Positions 34,328 through 43,191 of a stretch of DNA of 64,000 nucleotides are shown here, piece by piece (the stretch's first letter is position 1; each line of letters starts with the position of its first letter). Source of the DNA: CALJFL01 sp039964455. GTDB lineage: Bacteria; Pseudomonadota; Gammaproteobacteria; Pseudomonadales; Halieaceae. The stretch spans positions 124,001-188,000 of the forward strand of contig JBDVXK010000016.1 in assembly GCA_039964455.1 (NCBI GenBank), written 5' to 3'. The notes under the pieces are model-generated. The model made no database searches and was not told the origin of the DNA. It saw nothing but the letters and a program-made list of their open reading frames with translations. The translations under genes and the position numbers were made by a program.

Positions 34328-34359
34328 AAATATCATTTGAAAGGACAGAAATATCATTA
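34328..34359 (+). promoter_or_regulatory. AraC-type tandem operator between VOC and MDR genes
   Basis: AAATATCATT occurs at 34328-34337 and again at 34349-34358, exactly 21 bp apart, the second within CAGAAATATCATTA (34346-34359). The block has 26 of 32 positions in common with 30928-30959 and the same orientation relative to the downstream MDR gene. It lies in the 214-bp divergent region, so it could control both transcription units. Confidence 0.78.
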
Positions 34360-34422
34360 CCGGATGGGGCAAGTCAAACCTAAACTGGGGTCAATATTAG
34401 CGATCTTGCGGGAGAAAGTGGC

Positions 34423-35526
34423 ATGGGCTCACGGGTAAACACCGTGCTGACCATACCAGAGCCGGGTAAAACGGCACTGGTTGAGAGGCCGTATCCCAAT
34501 ATCAAGGCCGGCTACGTGGTGATCAAGACCGAGATCGCGCCCATCTGCCTCGAAGGTACGCGCATCTGGGCGGAACACGACTTTGAGTTTCACGACGACC
34601 CGGAGCACCTGGGCCACGAGGGCGTGGGCACGGTGGTAGATGTTGTCGACGGCTCCAATTTTTCAGTAGGCGACAGGGTGATTGTGTTTCAGGGCGACCA
34701 CTGTGGTCAGTGCCATGCCTGTAACAATGGATTGTCGCCAACCTATTGCGATGCCAACGACCCCGATGTGGTTGACCCCGAAAATGCGGCCATGCACGGT
34801 ATTGAGCGTCGCAACGACAGCGCCTCGGGCGGCTTCGCTATGGCCACTTATCGCATTGCCCCGGAAGCCAATCTCTACAAAATACCCGACGAGCTGCCAT
34901 TCCGTTACGCCGCTTCAGCCAACTGTTCTTTCGGTGTGGGATTTTCCAACCAGGAAAATATGGATGTGAAAGCCGGCGACACCGTACTGATTGGCGGCGT
35001 GGGCTTTATCGCCATGGGCCATGTGATTGCGGCGCTATACCGCAACGCCACAGTGATCGCCCTGATCCGCAATCCCTATAGGCGCCAGTTGTTAACCGAC
35101 ATGGGCGTTGTGCATTTTGTGAACCCCGATGACCCGGACTGGTTGGAGCAGGTACGCGCGCTCACCTACAAGGGCCAGGGGGTGGACCATGCGGTCGACA
35201 GTTCCGGTGTTCCCTATTATCAGGAACGCCTGATTGATGCGACGCGCAAGTACGGCAATATCAATTTCAGTGGCCACACACCGGGCGCGCACCTTGAGCT
35301 GCATCCCTTGAAACATGTGATTGATCCGGCTCATACCCTATGGGGCCAGCACGACGTGCGCGCGCGTGATCGCGAACGTTTGATCAGGGCCTTATGTGAC
35401 CCCGAAGTGCAGCGCATGGTAGATGTGATGGTGACCCACGAGTTTCCGATGTCGCGAGCAAACGAGGCGTTCGAGCTGCAAGTGAGCAAGCAGTGCGGCA
35501 AGATATATCTCTGGACACAACAATAA
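34423..35526 (+). CDS. zinc-type medium-chain dehydrogenase (MDR)
   Basis: A 367-residue alcohol dehydrogenase-like protein. A possible catalytic-zinc Cys is in IAPICLEG and the His-Glu pair in LGHEGVGT; the structural-zinc cysteines are in DHCGQCHACNNGLSPTYC. The Rossmann motif is IGGVGFIAMG, with Ala replacing the last usual Gly. GGGAG lies upstream of the ATG. It is paralogous to the MDR at 22044, including the segment HFVNPDDPDWLEQVRALT. It is followed by an SDR after 20 bp and controlled from the tandem operator. Confidence 0.87.
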   Translation: MGSRVNTVLTIPEPGKTALVERPYPNIKAGYVVIKTEIAPICLEGTRIWAEHDFEFHDDPEHLGHEGVGTVVDVVDGSNFSVGDRVIVFQGDHCGQCHACNNGLSPTYCDANDPDVVDPENAAMHGIERRNDSASGGFAMATYRIAPEANLYKIPDELPFRYAASANCSFGVGFSNQENMDVKAGDTVLIGGVGFIAMGHVIAALYRNATVIALIRNPYRRQLLTDMGVVHFVNPDDPDWLEQVRALTYKGQGVDHAVDSSGVPYYQERLIDATRKYGNINFSGHTPGAHLELHPLKHVIDPAHTLWGQHDVRARDRERLIRALCDPEVQRMVDVMVTHEFPMSRANEAFELQVSKQCGKIYLWTQQ

Positions 35527-35546
35527 GACTGACTAAGGATTTTTGA

Positions 35547-36311
35547 ATGTATTCCTTCACTGGCAAAAACGTCATCGTTATCGGTGGTACCTCAGGCATA
35601 GGGCTAACCCTTGCCCGCAGTTTTGTAGAGCAGGGTGCCGCGGTTGTGGTGACTGGTCGGCGTGCGGAGGGTGAGCAAGTCGCAGAGGCGGCAGGCGCCA
35701 CCTTTATCCGTTCCGATGCAACCGATGAAAAGCAGGTGGTAGACGGACTGGCAGCGGCCGAACAAGCGCTGGGGAAATTCGATGTGGCGATTGTTAATGC
35801 CGGCTGTGCTGATGACGAGGGCAGCATTGAAGAGTTTGCCAGCAGCGGTATGGACGCAATCGTCGACCTGAATCTCAAGGGCACGTTTTATGCGCTCAAG
35901 TATCTGCCCGGCCATATGCACGATGGCGCATCCATCGTTTACACCGGCTCGGTGGCAGGCTCTGGCCTGACTCATGCCGGCACCGGTGTGTACGCCGCGA
36001 GTAAAGCGGGCGGGGCCTATCTGGCAAGAACCAGTGCGATTGAGAATGCCCCGCGTGGTATTCGGGTTAACTGTGTGTGTCCGGCGCTGATAGCGGGTAC
36101 GGGCATGATGGTGGACGACGATGGCGGCGACGAGGCGGTGTTCCTCAGCAAGCTCAACGCCTTTGGCCGAATGGGCAAGCAGGAAGAGGTAGTGGGTATT
36201 TATAACTTCCTCGCCAGCGATGCTTCCACCTTTATCACCGGGCAGGAAATTTGTGTCGACGGTGGTATGAGTGCTGGATTAGGCCTGCCGCTATTTCAGG
36301 CTATTGGCTGA
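35547..36311 (+). CDS. SDR-family oxidoreductase
   Basis: A 254-residue classical SDR: IGGTSGIG (12-19) replaces the normal TGG start with Ile, NAGCAD follows (about 85), and the catalytic YAASK is at about 149-153. The stop is 21 bp from the convergent AraC gene. It forms a two-gene operon with the MDR, echoing the SDR-MDR pair at 21286-23144. Confidence 0.9.
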   Translation: MYSFTGKNVIVIGGTSGIGLTLARSFVEQGAAVVVTGRRAEGEQVAEAAGATFIRSDATDEKQVVDGLAAAEQALGKFDVAIVNAGCADDEGSIEEFASSGMDAIVDLNLKGTFYALKYLPGHMHDGASIVYTGSVAGSGLTHAGTGVYAASKAGGAYLARTSAIENAPRGIRVNCVCPALIAGTGMMVDDDGGDEAVFLSKLNAFGRMGKQEEVVGIYNFLASDASTFITGQEICVDGGMSAGLGLPLFQAIG

Positions 36312-36332
36312 GGCTGTCTCGCTCGTTTGAGC

Positions 36333-37364
36333 TTATTGCCCGGCCTGATGCATTTTTCGATAAGCGTTGGGCGTTAAGCCCTGGTGCTTGTTGAAGGTGC
36401 GGTGAAAGTTGGACGGGTCCGCATAGCCAGTCACGTAGGCAATCTCCTGGATCGACATGGCATTGCCGCGCAGGTAGCTGGCAGCCAGTTCCATTCGAAA
36501 TTCCAAAACCACCCGCTTGTAGCTTGTACCCTCGTCGGCCAGTCGGCGACGCAGGGTGCGTTCGCCCATGGCCAGCGCCTGTGCCACCTCGGTAATGCCC
36601 GGGTATTTGCCGGGCTGGTTGGCCAGTATCCGCCGCACTTCCCCTTCTATGCCATCGGTGCGCTTCAGTTCGCCCAGCAGCGCAGCACACTGTTGTTCGC
36701 ATAATTGGGCGGCGGCCTCGTTGGCAAAGCTCAGCGGCTGGTCCAGTAAAACGGCGGGAAAACTCAGCTGGTTGTGTTCGCGCTGGAACAGCACCGGGTC
36801 GCCCAGCACCTCGGTGTACATCGCGCGGTAAGACGGCGCTTTGTAATTGAATTCTACTCGCGTGAACCAATGCCGGGAGTGGCCAATGGCCGGGCCAATT
36901 TCAGCCCACTGCGAAAACAGTCGCTCCAGTTCGTAGTGCAGCTTTTGTTCGGTATCGACCATGTCGGGCCTGGCGATGCTCACCACCCGCAGGTGGGCTT
37001 CGTCGCCCTCAACAAACAGCGCGGTGTGCAGTACTGCACCGATCACATCCTGATACTTACTGTGGCGCTCAATGGCTTTGCGCAGGCTGGCGCTGGCAAA
37101 CATGGCGTAGCCCAGCAGCCCGTGATCCAGCAGGTTAACGCCGCGGCCATCCAACAGGCCCAGCCCCGGTACCGCGTGCTTGCGTATCACTTCGTCCAGT
37201 AGCTGGCTGTAATCGGCCTGGCTGATCAGATGGTCGTCACCATCCAGCGCAGCTTCATCGATGGCGTATTTTGCCAGCAGTGGCTCAACATCTACGTCGC
37301 GCGCTCGCAACACGTCCAGCGTGTGCTTCACGTAGATGTTGAATTCCCTGGTGGTTCTGGCCAT
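36333..37364 (-). CDS. AraC-family transcriptional regulator (second)
   Basis: About 343 residues from the ATG at 37364 (MARTTREFNIYVKHTLD). The N-terminal part is the Arabinose_bd-like sensor; the C-terminal part has the double HTH, with MSIQEIAYVTGYADPSNFHR (about 304-323). It resembles the AraC protein at 30952, but the half-sites differ, so it probably has its own operator. It is divergent from the 2-oxoacid dehydrogenase operon and likely controls it. Confidence 0.9.
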   Translation of the reverse strand: MARTTREFNIYVKHTLDVLRARDVDVEPLLAKYAIDEAALDGDDHLISQADYSQLLDEVIRKHAVPGLGLLDGRGVNLLDHGLLGYAMFASASLRKAIERHSKYQDVIGAVLHTALFVEGDEAHLRVVSIARPDMVDTEQKLHYELERLFSQWAEIGPAIGHSRHWFTRVEFNYKAPSYRAMYTEVLGDPVLFQREHNQLSFPAVLLDQPLSFANEAAAQLCEQQCAALLGELKRTDGIEGEVRRILANQPGKYPGITEVAQALAMGERTLRRRLADEGTSYKRVVLEFRMELAASYLRGNAMSIQEIAYVTGYADPSNFHRTFNKHQGLTPNAYRKMHQAGQ

Positions 37365-37372
37365 GGCAGAGC

Positions 37373-37393
37373 TTCTGTCCGGAAATGACAGAA
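37373..37393. promoter_or_regulatory. inverted repeat between araC and the 2-oxoacid dehydrogenase operon
   Basis: TTCTGTC (37373-37379) and GACAGAA (37387-37393) are perfect reverse complements with a 7-bp spacer. The site lies just upstream of the araC start and 63 bp before the E1alpha start, a good place for a regulator of both directions. Confidence 0.5.
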
Positions 37394-37455
37394 TGTAGAC
37401 CTGCTGCCACATTGCTGTCAACGGCCCCGCAATGGATTATTGAAGGATAAGAGGA

Positions 37456-38454
37456 ATGGAGAATAAAGCCATGGCATTGACGTCTGAACAGATGGTGCTG
37501 CTTTACCGCAATATGGTGCGCGCGGATCAATTCAACAAAATGATGTATCGGCGCATGATGCAGGGCAAGTTGATTGGTTTTTACCATCCCGCCGAGGGTG
37601 CAATTGCCCCGGGCGTGGGCGCCAGCACCTTCCTCAACAAAGACGATAACCTCTCGCCGCATCACCGCGGCCACGGCATCACCCATATGCTGTGCAAGGG
37701 TATCGATATCAAATACTACCTCGCCGAGCACACCGGCAAAGAGACCGGCTGCTGTAAGGGCCGTTCAGCTTTTCACTTCAGCTTCCCCGAGCACAAGGTG
37801 TACATGATGTCGGGCTTTATCGGCTACAACTTTGCGCCGGTAGTGGGCTGGGGTTTTGCCGCCAAGCGTCGTGCTCAGGGCCAGGTAGTGATGAATTGTT
37901 CCGGTGACGGCTCTTACGGTCAGGGACGCGCTCACGAAGCCATGTTGATGTCACAGAACTGGCAGCTGCCGGTTATTTTCTTCTGTGAGAATAACGGCAT
38001 GAGTATTTTTTCCACCGCACAGGAAATGCACCCGCAGGAAAACATTGCCTCCCTCGCCGATGGTTTTGGTATGCCGTCCATCATTGTTGATGGCCAGGAT
38101 GTGTTTGCCGTGGCCGAGGCCAGCCTGCAGGCAATAGAGCGCGCTCGCACCGGCGGTGGTCCCACGTTTATCGAAGCCAAGACCTTGCGCTTTAACGAAC
38201 ACGATATTGGCACACCGGATTTGTCGGGCTGGGAAGAACGCAGCGAGGAAGAGCACCAGGCCATGCGCGAGCGCGAGCCGATTCGAATCGCAACCGAGCG
38301 GGTGTTGGGCGATAGCCTGCTCACCCAGAGCGAGGTCGACCAGATTATTGAAGAAGCGCTGGCAGAGATTGAAGCCGTCGAGCAATTTGCCGACGAAAGT
38401 CCTATTGCACGGCCGCCGGTGGAAGAACTTATGGCCGGCGTGTTCGCGGATTAA
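37456..38454 (+). CDS. 2-oxoacid dehydrogenase E1 alpha subunit
   Basis: A 332-residue thiamine-diphosphate E1 alpha subunit. The ThDP motif runs from GDGSYGQGRAHEAML to CENNG (about 154-182). Sequence around the active-site loop is unusual: YHPAEGAIAPGVG stands where pyruvate dehydrogenases have a Gln-Glu-Ala element, and CCKGRSAFHFSF replaces the Gly-rich phosphorylation-loop region. Acetoin-type dehydrogenases are the nearest in size and gene order, but the substrate is uncertain. It starts a four-gene complex and is 13 bp from the E1 beta start. Confidence 0.85.
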   Translation: MENKAMALTSEQMVLLYRNMVRADQFNKMMYRRMMQGKLIGFYHPAEGAIAPGVGASTFLNKDDNLSPHHRGHGITHMLCKGIDIKYYLAEHTGKETGCCKGRSAFHFSFPEHKVYMMSGFIGYNFAPVVGWGFAAKRRAQGQVVMNCSGDGSYGQGRAHEAMLMSQNWQLPVIFFCENNGMSIFSTAQEMHPQENIASLADGFGMPSIIVDGQDVFAVAEASLQAIERARTGGGPTFIEAKTLRFNEHDIGTPDLSGWEERSEEEHQAMREREPIRIATERVLGDSLLTQSEVDQIIEEALAEIEAVEQFADESPIARPPVEELMAGVFAD

Positions 38455-38467
38455 AGGAGACGATGCA

Positions 38468-39436
38468 ATGAGAGAGATTACCTTCATTGATGCCATCCGC
38501 GAGGCCTACGAGGAAGAGATGCGCCGTGATGACTCGGTGTTTATCGTAGGGCAGGATGTGCGCGGGGCAATATTCCCCCACACCAAAGGCCTGGTGGAAG
38601 AATTTGGCCCGGAGCGTATTGTCGATACACCGATTGCAGAATCGGGTATGTATGGGGTGGCGTTTGGTGCGGCCCAGGAAGGCATGCGCCCGGTGTGTGA
38701 TTTTATGTTTGGCGGCTTTTCTTACGTCACATTTTCCGAGTGTTCGGTAACAACTGGACAGTACCATTTTCTGCACGGCAGCCAGCATCCGCTGCCGCTG
38801 GTGATCACCGCCGGTGTAGGCACGGGGCAACGGCTGGCCAATGATCACGCAATGAGTATTCATGGCACCTTTGCCCATCACCCTGGTATCAAGGTGGCGA
38901 TGCCATCGACACCGTATGACGCCAAGGGCATGTTCAAGGCGGCCATACGCGACAACAACCCGGTCGTGATTCCCTGGCATATGGGCATCATGATGCTCAA
39001 GGGCGAAGTGCCCGAGCCCGGCGATGACTATGTGGTGCCACTGGGCGTTGCAGACGTGAAGCGCGAGGGCAGCGATGTCACCGTGCTGGCCAATTCCCTG
39101 CAGCTGCAACACGCACTTACCGTTGCTGAAAAACTGGAGGGTGAATTATCGGTGGAGGTCATCGATCCGCGTAGCTTTGTACCTTTTGATATGGAGACGC
39201 TGCTCACCTCGCTGGAGAAAACGAATCGCCTGGTGGTTGTAGACGAAGACTGGGAGTCCGGTGGCTTTGCCGCGACAGTCTCGGCACGGGTAATGGAGCA
39301 GGGTTTTGATTTACTGGATGCCCCTGTCACGCGCGTCACGCTGCCGAACATGCCAGTACCCGGCGGTTACATGGAAGAGTATGTAGCGCCCAACCCCGAG
39401 CGAATCGAGGCCGCTGTTCGGGCGGTTTGCGCCTAG
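38468..39436 (+). CDS. 2-oxoacid dehydrogenase E1 beta subunit
   Basis: A 322-residue E1 beta subunit; the ATG at 38468 has AAAGGAG upstream, while the open frame extending further up lies inside E1 alpha. Conserved parts are GQDVRGAIF, DTPIAESGM (about 55), PSTPYDAKGM and VIDPRSFVPFD. The active-site region that normally reads His-Ser-Gln-Ser reads NDHAMSIHG here (about 123-131), a substitution that may change substrate preference. It pairs with the E1 alpha above to form a heterotetramer. Confidence 0.87.
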   Translation: MREITFIDAIREAYEEEMRRDDSVFIVGQDVRGAIFPHTKGLVEEFGPERIVDTPIAESGMYGVAFGAAQEGMRPVCDFMFGGFSYVTFSECSVTTGQYHFLHGSQHPLPLVITAGVGTGQRLANDHAMSIHGTFAHHPGIKVAMPSTPYDAKGMFKAAIRDNNPVVIPWHMGIMMLKGEVPEPGDDYVVPLGVADVKREGSDVTVLANSLQLQHALTVAEKLEGELSVEVIDPRSFVPFDMETLLTSLEKTNRLVVVDEDWESGGFAATVSARVMEQGFDLLDAPVTRVTLPNMPVPGGYMEEYVAPNPERIEAAVRAVCA

Positions 39437-39446
39437 GAGGTAAGAG

Positions 39447-40658
39447 ATGGCTATTGACTACACCATGCCCAAACTTGCCATGGCGATGAACGAAGGCGTT
39501 ATCAACCAGTGGTTGGTAGAAGAGGGCGCCTACGTTGAGAAAGGGCAAGAGCTGGCGACCGTGGAAACCGAAAAGGTTGCCTACGATGTTGAGTCACCAG
39601 AGGCGGGTTATCTGCACATTGTTGTGGCAGAAGGTGAAACCGTTCCCTGTGAAACCTTGATAGCACGCTTTGCGGAAACTGAAGAGGAGTTGGCTACCTT
39701 GCAGTCTGCCGGTGATACTCCCGCGGCTGCTACTACAAATGAAACAGAACAGGTGGAGCCGGTGGCGGCGACGCCTGCCGCTCAGGTAAAAGACGGCTCA
39801 GCCAGGGTGATAGCCTCGCCGCTTGCCCGACGTTTGGCGCGTGACGCTAACCTGGATTTGCGCGGGGTTACCGGTACCGGCCCGGGTGGTCGTATCGTCA
39901 AGCGTGATGTATTGCCGCTGCTCGCAGCGCCGCAAGCCAGCGATACCGTTCTTGCGCGAGTGCCCTTTACCGGCATGCGTAAAACCATTGCCGATCGCAT
40001 GACCGCAAGTCTGCAGTCATCTGCGCAACTGAGCGGCAACTGGGAATCAGACATAACTGCCATGATGGCCTTCCGACAGGAATACGTGCGACGTGAAGCC
40101 GAGTTGGGGACACGTGTCTCCGTTAACGCACTGATTGCCCGGGCGATGGCCTATGCGATCAAGCAGGTACCTATTGCCAATAGCTGCCTGGAGAACGACG
40201 AAATTGTTATCTATCGCTCCATCAATCTGGGTATCGCTGTTTCGGTGCCCGGCGTGAGCGAGTACGACAGCGGTTTGATGGTCGGTGTTGTACACGGGAT
40301 AGAAAATATGGGTCTGGCAGAGTTGGATCTTTCCATGAAAGCGATGGTGGAACGACTGCGCAATGGCCAGGCCACCGCCGACGATACCAGCGGTGCGACT
40401 ATTACTCTGTCCAGTACTGCCGGTGCCGGCCCCCCGGGGCTCACATCAACGCCGGTACTGAATTCGCCCAATACTGCGCTGGTGGGTCCGTCCACGCCCA
40501 TTGAGCGCCCCGTGGTTGTAGACGGGGAAATGTGTGTGCGCACGCTGATGCCTGTGTCTTTCACTTTTGACCATAGGGTGATGGACGGTGAGCCAGCGGC
40601 CCGCTTCATGCGTGCACTGCACGATTGCCTTGAGCATCCCGAGTTGATGATGGCATGA
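39447..40658 (+). CDS. dihydrolipoyl acyltransferase E2 component
   Basis: A 403-residue E2. One N-terminal lipoyl domain has the modified lysine in VETEKVAYDV (about 43). The E3/E1-binding domain is ASPLARRLARDANLDL with GTGPGGRIVKRDV (about 115-155). The catalytic domain ends with TFDHRVMDGEPAARF, containing the active-site His and Asp. The presence of a single lipoyl domain is usual for acetoin or branched-chain types. It is 10 bp after E1 beta. Confidence 0.9.
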   Translation: MAIDYTMPKLAMAMNEGVINQWLVEEGAYVEKGQELATVETEKVAYDVESPEAGYLHIVVAEGETVPCETLIARFAETEEELATLQSAGDTPAAATTNETEQVEPVAATPAAQVKDGSARVIASPLARRLARDANLDLRGVTGTGPGGRIVKRDVLPLLAAPQASDTVLARVPFTGMRKTIADRMTASLQSSAQLSGNWESDITAMMAFRQEYVRREAELGTRVSVNALIARAMAYAIKQVPIANSCLENDEIVIYRSINLGIAVSVPGVSEYDSGLMVGVVHGIENMGLAELDLSMKAMVERLRNGQATADDTSGATITLSSTAGAGPPGLTSTPVLNSPNTALVGPSTPIERPVVVDGEMCVRTLMPVSFTFDHRVMDGEPAARFMRALHDCLEHPELMMA

Positions 40659-40677
40659 GCAGCGCAGGGTATTGCAG

Positions 40678-42069
40678 GTGAGTGATCGCGACCTTCTTAT
40701 TATTGGTGCTGGCCCCGGCGGTTATGTAGCAGCAGTGCGGGCGGCGCAGTTAAGCCTTTCCGTTACGGTTATCGAAAAATCCGCACCGGGCGGCGTTTGC
40801 CTGAACTGGGGCTGCATACCCTCGAAGAACCTTATCCACCAGGCCGATGCCTTCAATAGTCTTGAGCACATGGCTGAGGTGGGCGTGTCTATAGATCGCG
40901 ATACCCTCAATTATGCGCTGGTGCAGCAACGCTCACGCAAGGTAGTGAAGACACTGACCAACGGTGTCGCAGGTTTACTCAAGCGCAACAAGGTTGAGTA
41001 CCTCACCGGAGAAGCCAAACTGGTCTCGGCTACTGAAGTGCTGGTCGATGAGCAACAACGGCTGCAGGCCAAACACATTATTGTTGCGACCGGATCGCGA
41101 CCCATGCAGGTGCCGGGCTTTGAGTTTGATGAAGACCGGGTACTTTCTTCAACCGGTATTCTGGCGCTCGAAAAATTGCCCGAGAGCCTGGTGATACTGG
41201 GCGCCGGTGCCATTGGTTGCGAGTTTGCCTATGTGATGAATAGCTTCGGGGTGAAGGTGACCCTGGTAGAGGCCATGGACCATGTGCTGCCAACAGAAGA
41301 CGCCGATGTTTGTGCGGTGCTGGAGAAGTCATTCAATAAATCCGGAATTGCTGTGCATACGTCCACACGCGCGTCGGGCTTGTCTCGTCACAGTGATCAT
41401 GTGACTGTGGCACTGACTTCTGCGGATGGGCAAAGCACAGAGCTGTCGGCAGAGCGTGCCCTGGTTGTGTTCGGTCGCAGCCCCAACACGCAGTCGCTTG
41501 GGCTTGAAGCCGTCGGAGTTTCTTTGGATAAGCGCGGCTATATTCCAGTAGGTGACTACGGCCAAACCAGTACGCCGGGTATTTATGCGATAGGCGATGT
41601 GACAACCACACCGGCTTTGGCGCACGTGGCTTCAGCCGAGGGCGAGTTGGTCGTAGAGCACATCGCCGGTGTAAAAGCCGGGCGCAAGGCGGTTGACCCG
41701 GAGCTGGTTCCCTCCGGGATTTATTGTGAGCCACAGGTCGCTGGTTTTGGCTTGCGCGAACAGTTGGCAGAGCGGGCAGGGGATGCCTGTAAAACGTTTA
41801 GCTTCCCCTATCACGGTGCCGGTAAGTCGATTGCCATTGAAAAACCAGAGGGACTGGTGAAAGTTATCTGTGATGCCAAGACTGATGAGATTCTCGGCGC
41901 GCACATTGTCGGCCATAATGCGACCGAGTTAATCCACGAGATTCTGCTGGCCAAAACGGCGGAACTCTTGCCCGAGGATATTGCAACCATGGTGCATGCG
42001 CATCCAACCTTGTCGGAAGCCACCATGGAAGCCATGCGCGGCATTTACAGCCAACCCATTCACGGTTAG
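40678..42069 (+). CDS. dihydrolipoyl dehydrogenase E3 component
   Basis: A 463-residue FAD flavoprotein disulfide reductase. FAD motif GAGPGG (about 9-14), redox disulfide CLNWGC followed by IPSKN (about 42-51), NAD motif GAGAIGCEFA (about 177-186), FAD site YAIGDVT (about 300) and the catalytic HAHPTLSE (about 442) are all present. A GTG at 40678 is taken as the start; a TTG two codons up is possible. It reoxidises the lipoyl group of the E2 just upstream, so this locus carries its own E3. Confidence 0.92.
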   Translation: MSDRDLLIIGAGPGGYVAAVRAAQLSLSVTVIEKSAPGGVCLNWGCIPSKNLIHQADAFNSLEHMAEVGVSIDRDTLNYALVQQRSRKVVKTLTNGVAGLLKRNKVEYLTGEAKLVSATEVLVDEQQRLQAKHIIVATGSRPMQVPGFEFDEDRVLSSTGILALEKLPESLVILGAGAIGCEFAYVMNSFGVKVTLVEAMDHVLPTEDADVCAVLEKSFNKSGIAVHTSTRASGLSRHSDHVTVALTSADGQSTELSAERALVVFGRSPNTQSLGLEAVGVSLDKRGYIPVGDYGQTSTPGIYAIGDVTTTPALAHVASAEGELVVEHIAGVKAGRKAVDPELVPSGIYCEPQVAGFGLREQLAERAGDACKTFSFPYHGAGKSIAIEKPEGLVKVICDAKTDEILGAHIVGHNATELIHEILLAKTAELLPEDIATMVHAHPTLSEATMEAMRGIYSQPIHG

Positions 42070-42084
42070 GCAGAGGAACAGTTA

Positions 42085-43149
42085 ATGGAAAAGACCCTGA
42101 ATATCGCCGTTATTCCTGGTGACGGTATTGGTAATGAAGTGATGCCCGAGGGCATTCGTGTGCTTGAGGCCGCGGGTGCGCTATCCGGTATAAGGTTCAA
42201 CTGGACCCACTTTGACTGGTCCTGCGAGTACTTCGCCAAGCACGGCAGCATGATGCCCGAAGACGGCATCGATATTTTGCGGGAGTTTGACGCGATCTAT
42301 TTAGGCGCTGTTGGTTTTCCCGGCGTACCCGATCACGTGTCGCTGTGGGGCCTGTTGATTCCCATTCGCCGCGAGTTTAACCAGTACATCAACCTGCGCC
42401 CGGTGCGCTTGTTTGACGGTGTTCCCTGTCCGTTAGCCGGCAAGAAACCCGGCGATATTGATTTCATGGTGGTCAGGGAAAACGTGGAAGGTGAGTACTC
42501 GGCGATAGGGGGCATTCAGTACGAAGGTACCGAGGACGAGGTGGTTATCCAGCAAAGCGTCTTTACCCGCAAGGGCGTTGACCGTGTGCTGCGTTACGCC
42601 TTTGAGCTGGCCAAGAGTCAGGGGCGCACACGGGTCAGTTCGGCGACAAAGTCGAACGGCATCATCCACAGCATGCCCTATTGGGATAAGCGCTTTGCGC
42701 TGATGGCCGAGCAGTACCCCGGTATCGACACCGACCAGTACCATATCGATATATTGACCGCGAATTTTGTTCGCATGCCCGAGCACTATGACGTGGTTGT
42801 GGGCAGCAACCTATTTGGCGATATTCTTTCGGACCTTGGTCCTGCCTGTACCGGTACTATCGCAATTGCACCGTCGGCAAACATCAACCCCGATGGCGCT
42901 TTTCCGTCAATGTTCGAACCCGTACACGGTTCCGCCCCCGATATTGCCGGGCAGGGCATCGCCAACCCCATAGGTATGATCTGGTCGGGTGCCATGATGT
43001 TGCAGCACCTGGGCTATGAGGATTGCCACGATCGCATTATGGCCGCAATAGAAACGGTGCTGCGCGAAGATAAAAACCTGACCCGCGACATGGGCGGCTC
43101 AGCTACCACTAAAGAGTTAGGTGCTGCGGTTGCCTCCGCGGTGAACTAG
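42085..43149 (+). CDS. tartrate/D-malate dehydrogenase-like beta-decarboxylating dehydrogenase
   Basis: A 354-residue member of the isocitrate/isopropylmalate dehydrogenase family. The Mg/NAD signatures are IPGDGIGNEV (9-18), NLRPVRLF (about 103), and the family signature NLFGDILSDLGPA (about 245-257). The FDWSCEYFAKHGSMMP stretch (about 42-57) is typical of the tartrate dehydrogenase and D-malate dehydrogenase branch rather than of LeuB. These enzymes oxidise a 2-hydroxyacid and decarboxylate it to a 2-oxoacid, which could feed the adjacent E1-E2-E3 complex. Confidence 0.85.
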   Translation: MEKTLNIAVIPGDGIGNEVMPEGIRVLEAAGALSGIRFNWTHFDWSCEYFAKHGSMMPEDGIDILREFDAIYLGAVGFPGVPDHVSLWGLLIPIRREFNQYINLRPVRLFDGVPCPLAGKKPGDIDFMVVRENVEGEYSAIGGIQYEGTEDEVVIQQSVFTRKGVDRVLRYAFELAKSQGRTRVSSATKSNGIIHSMPYWDKRFALMAEQYPGIDTDQYHIDILTANFVRMPEHYDVVVGSNLFGDILSDLGPACTGTIAIAPSANINPDGAFPSMFEPVHGSAPDIAGQGIANPIGMIWSGAMMLQHLGYEDCHDRIMAAIETVLREDKNLTRDMGGSATTKELGAAVASAVN

Positions 43150-43191
43150 TAGCATGCTCTCGTCCTCAACAATAACGCTGGAGTCGTCGCC

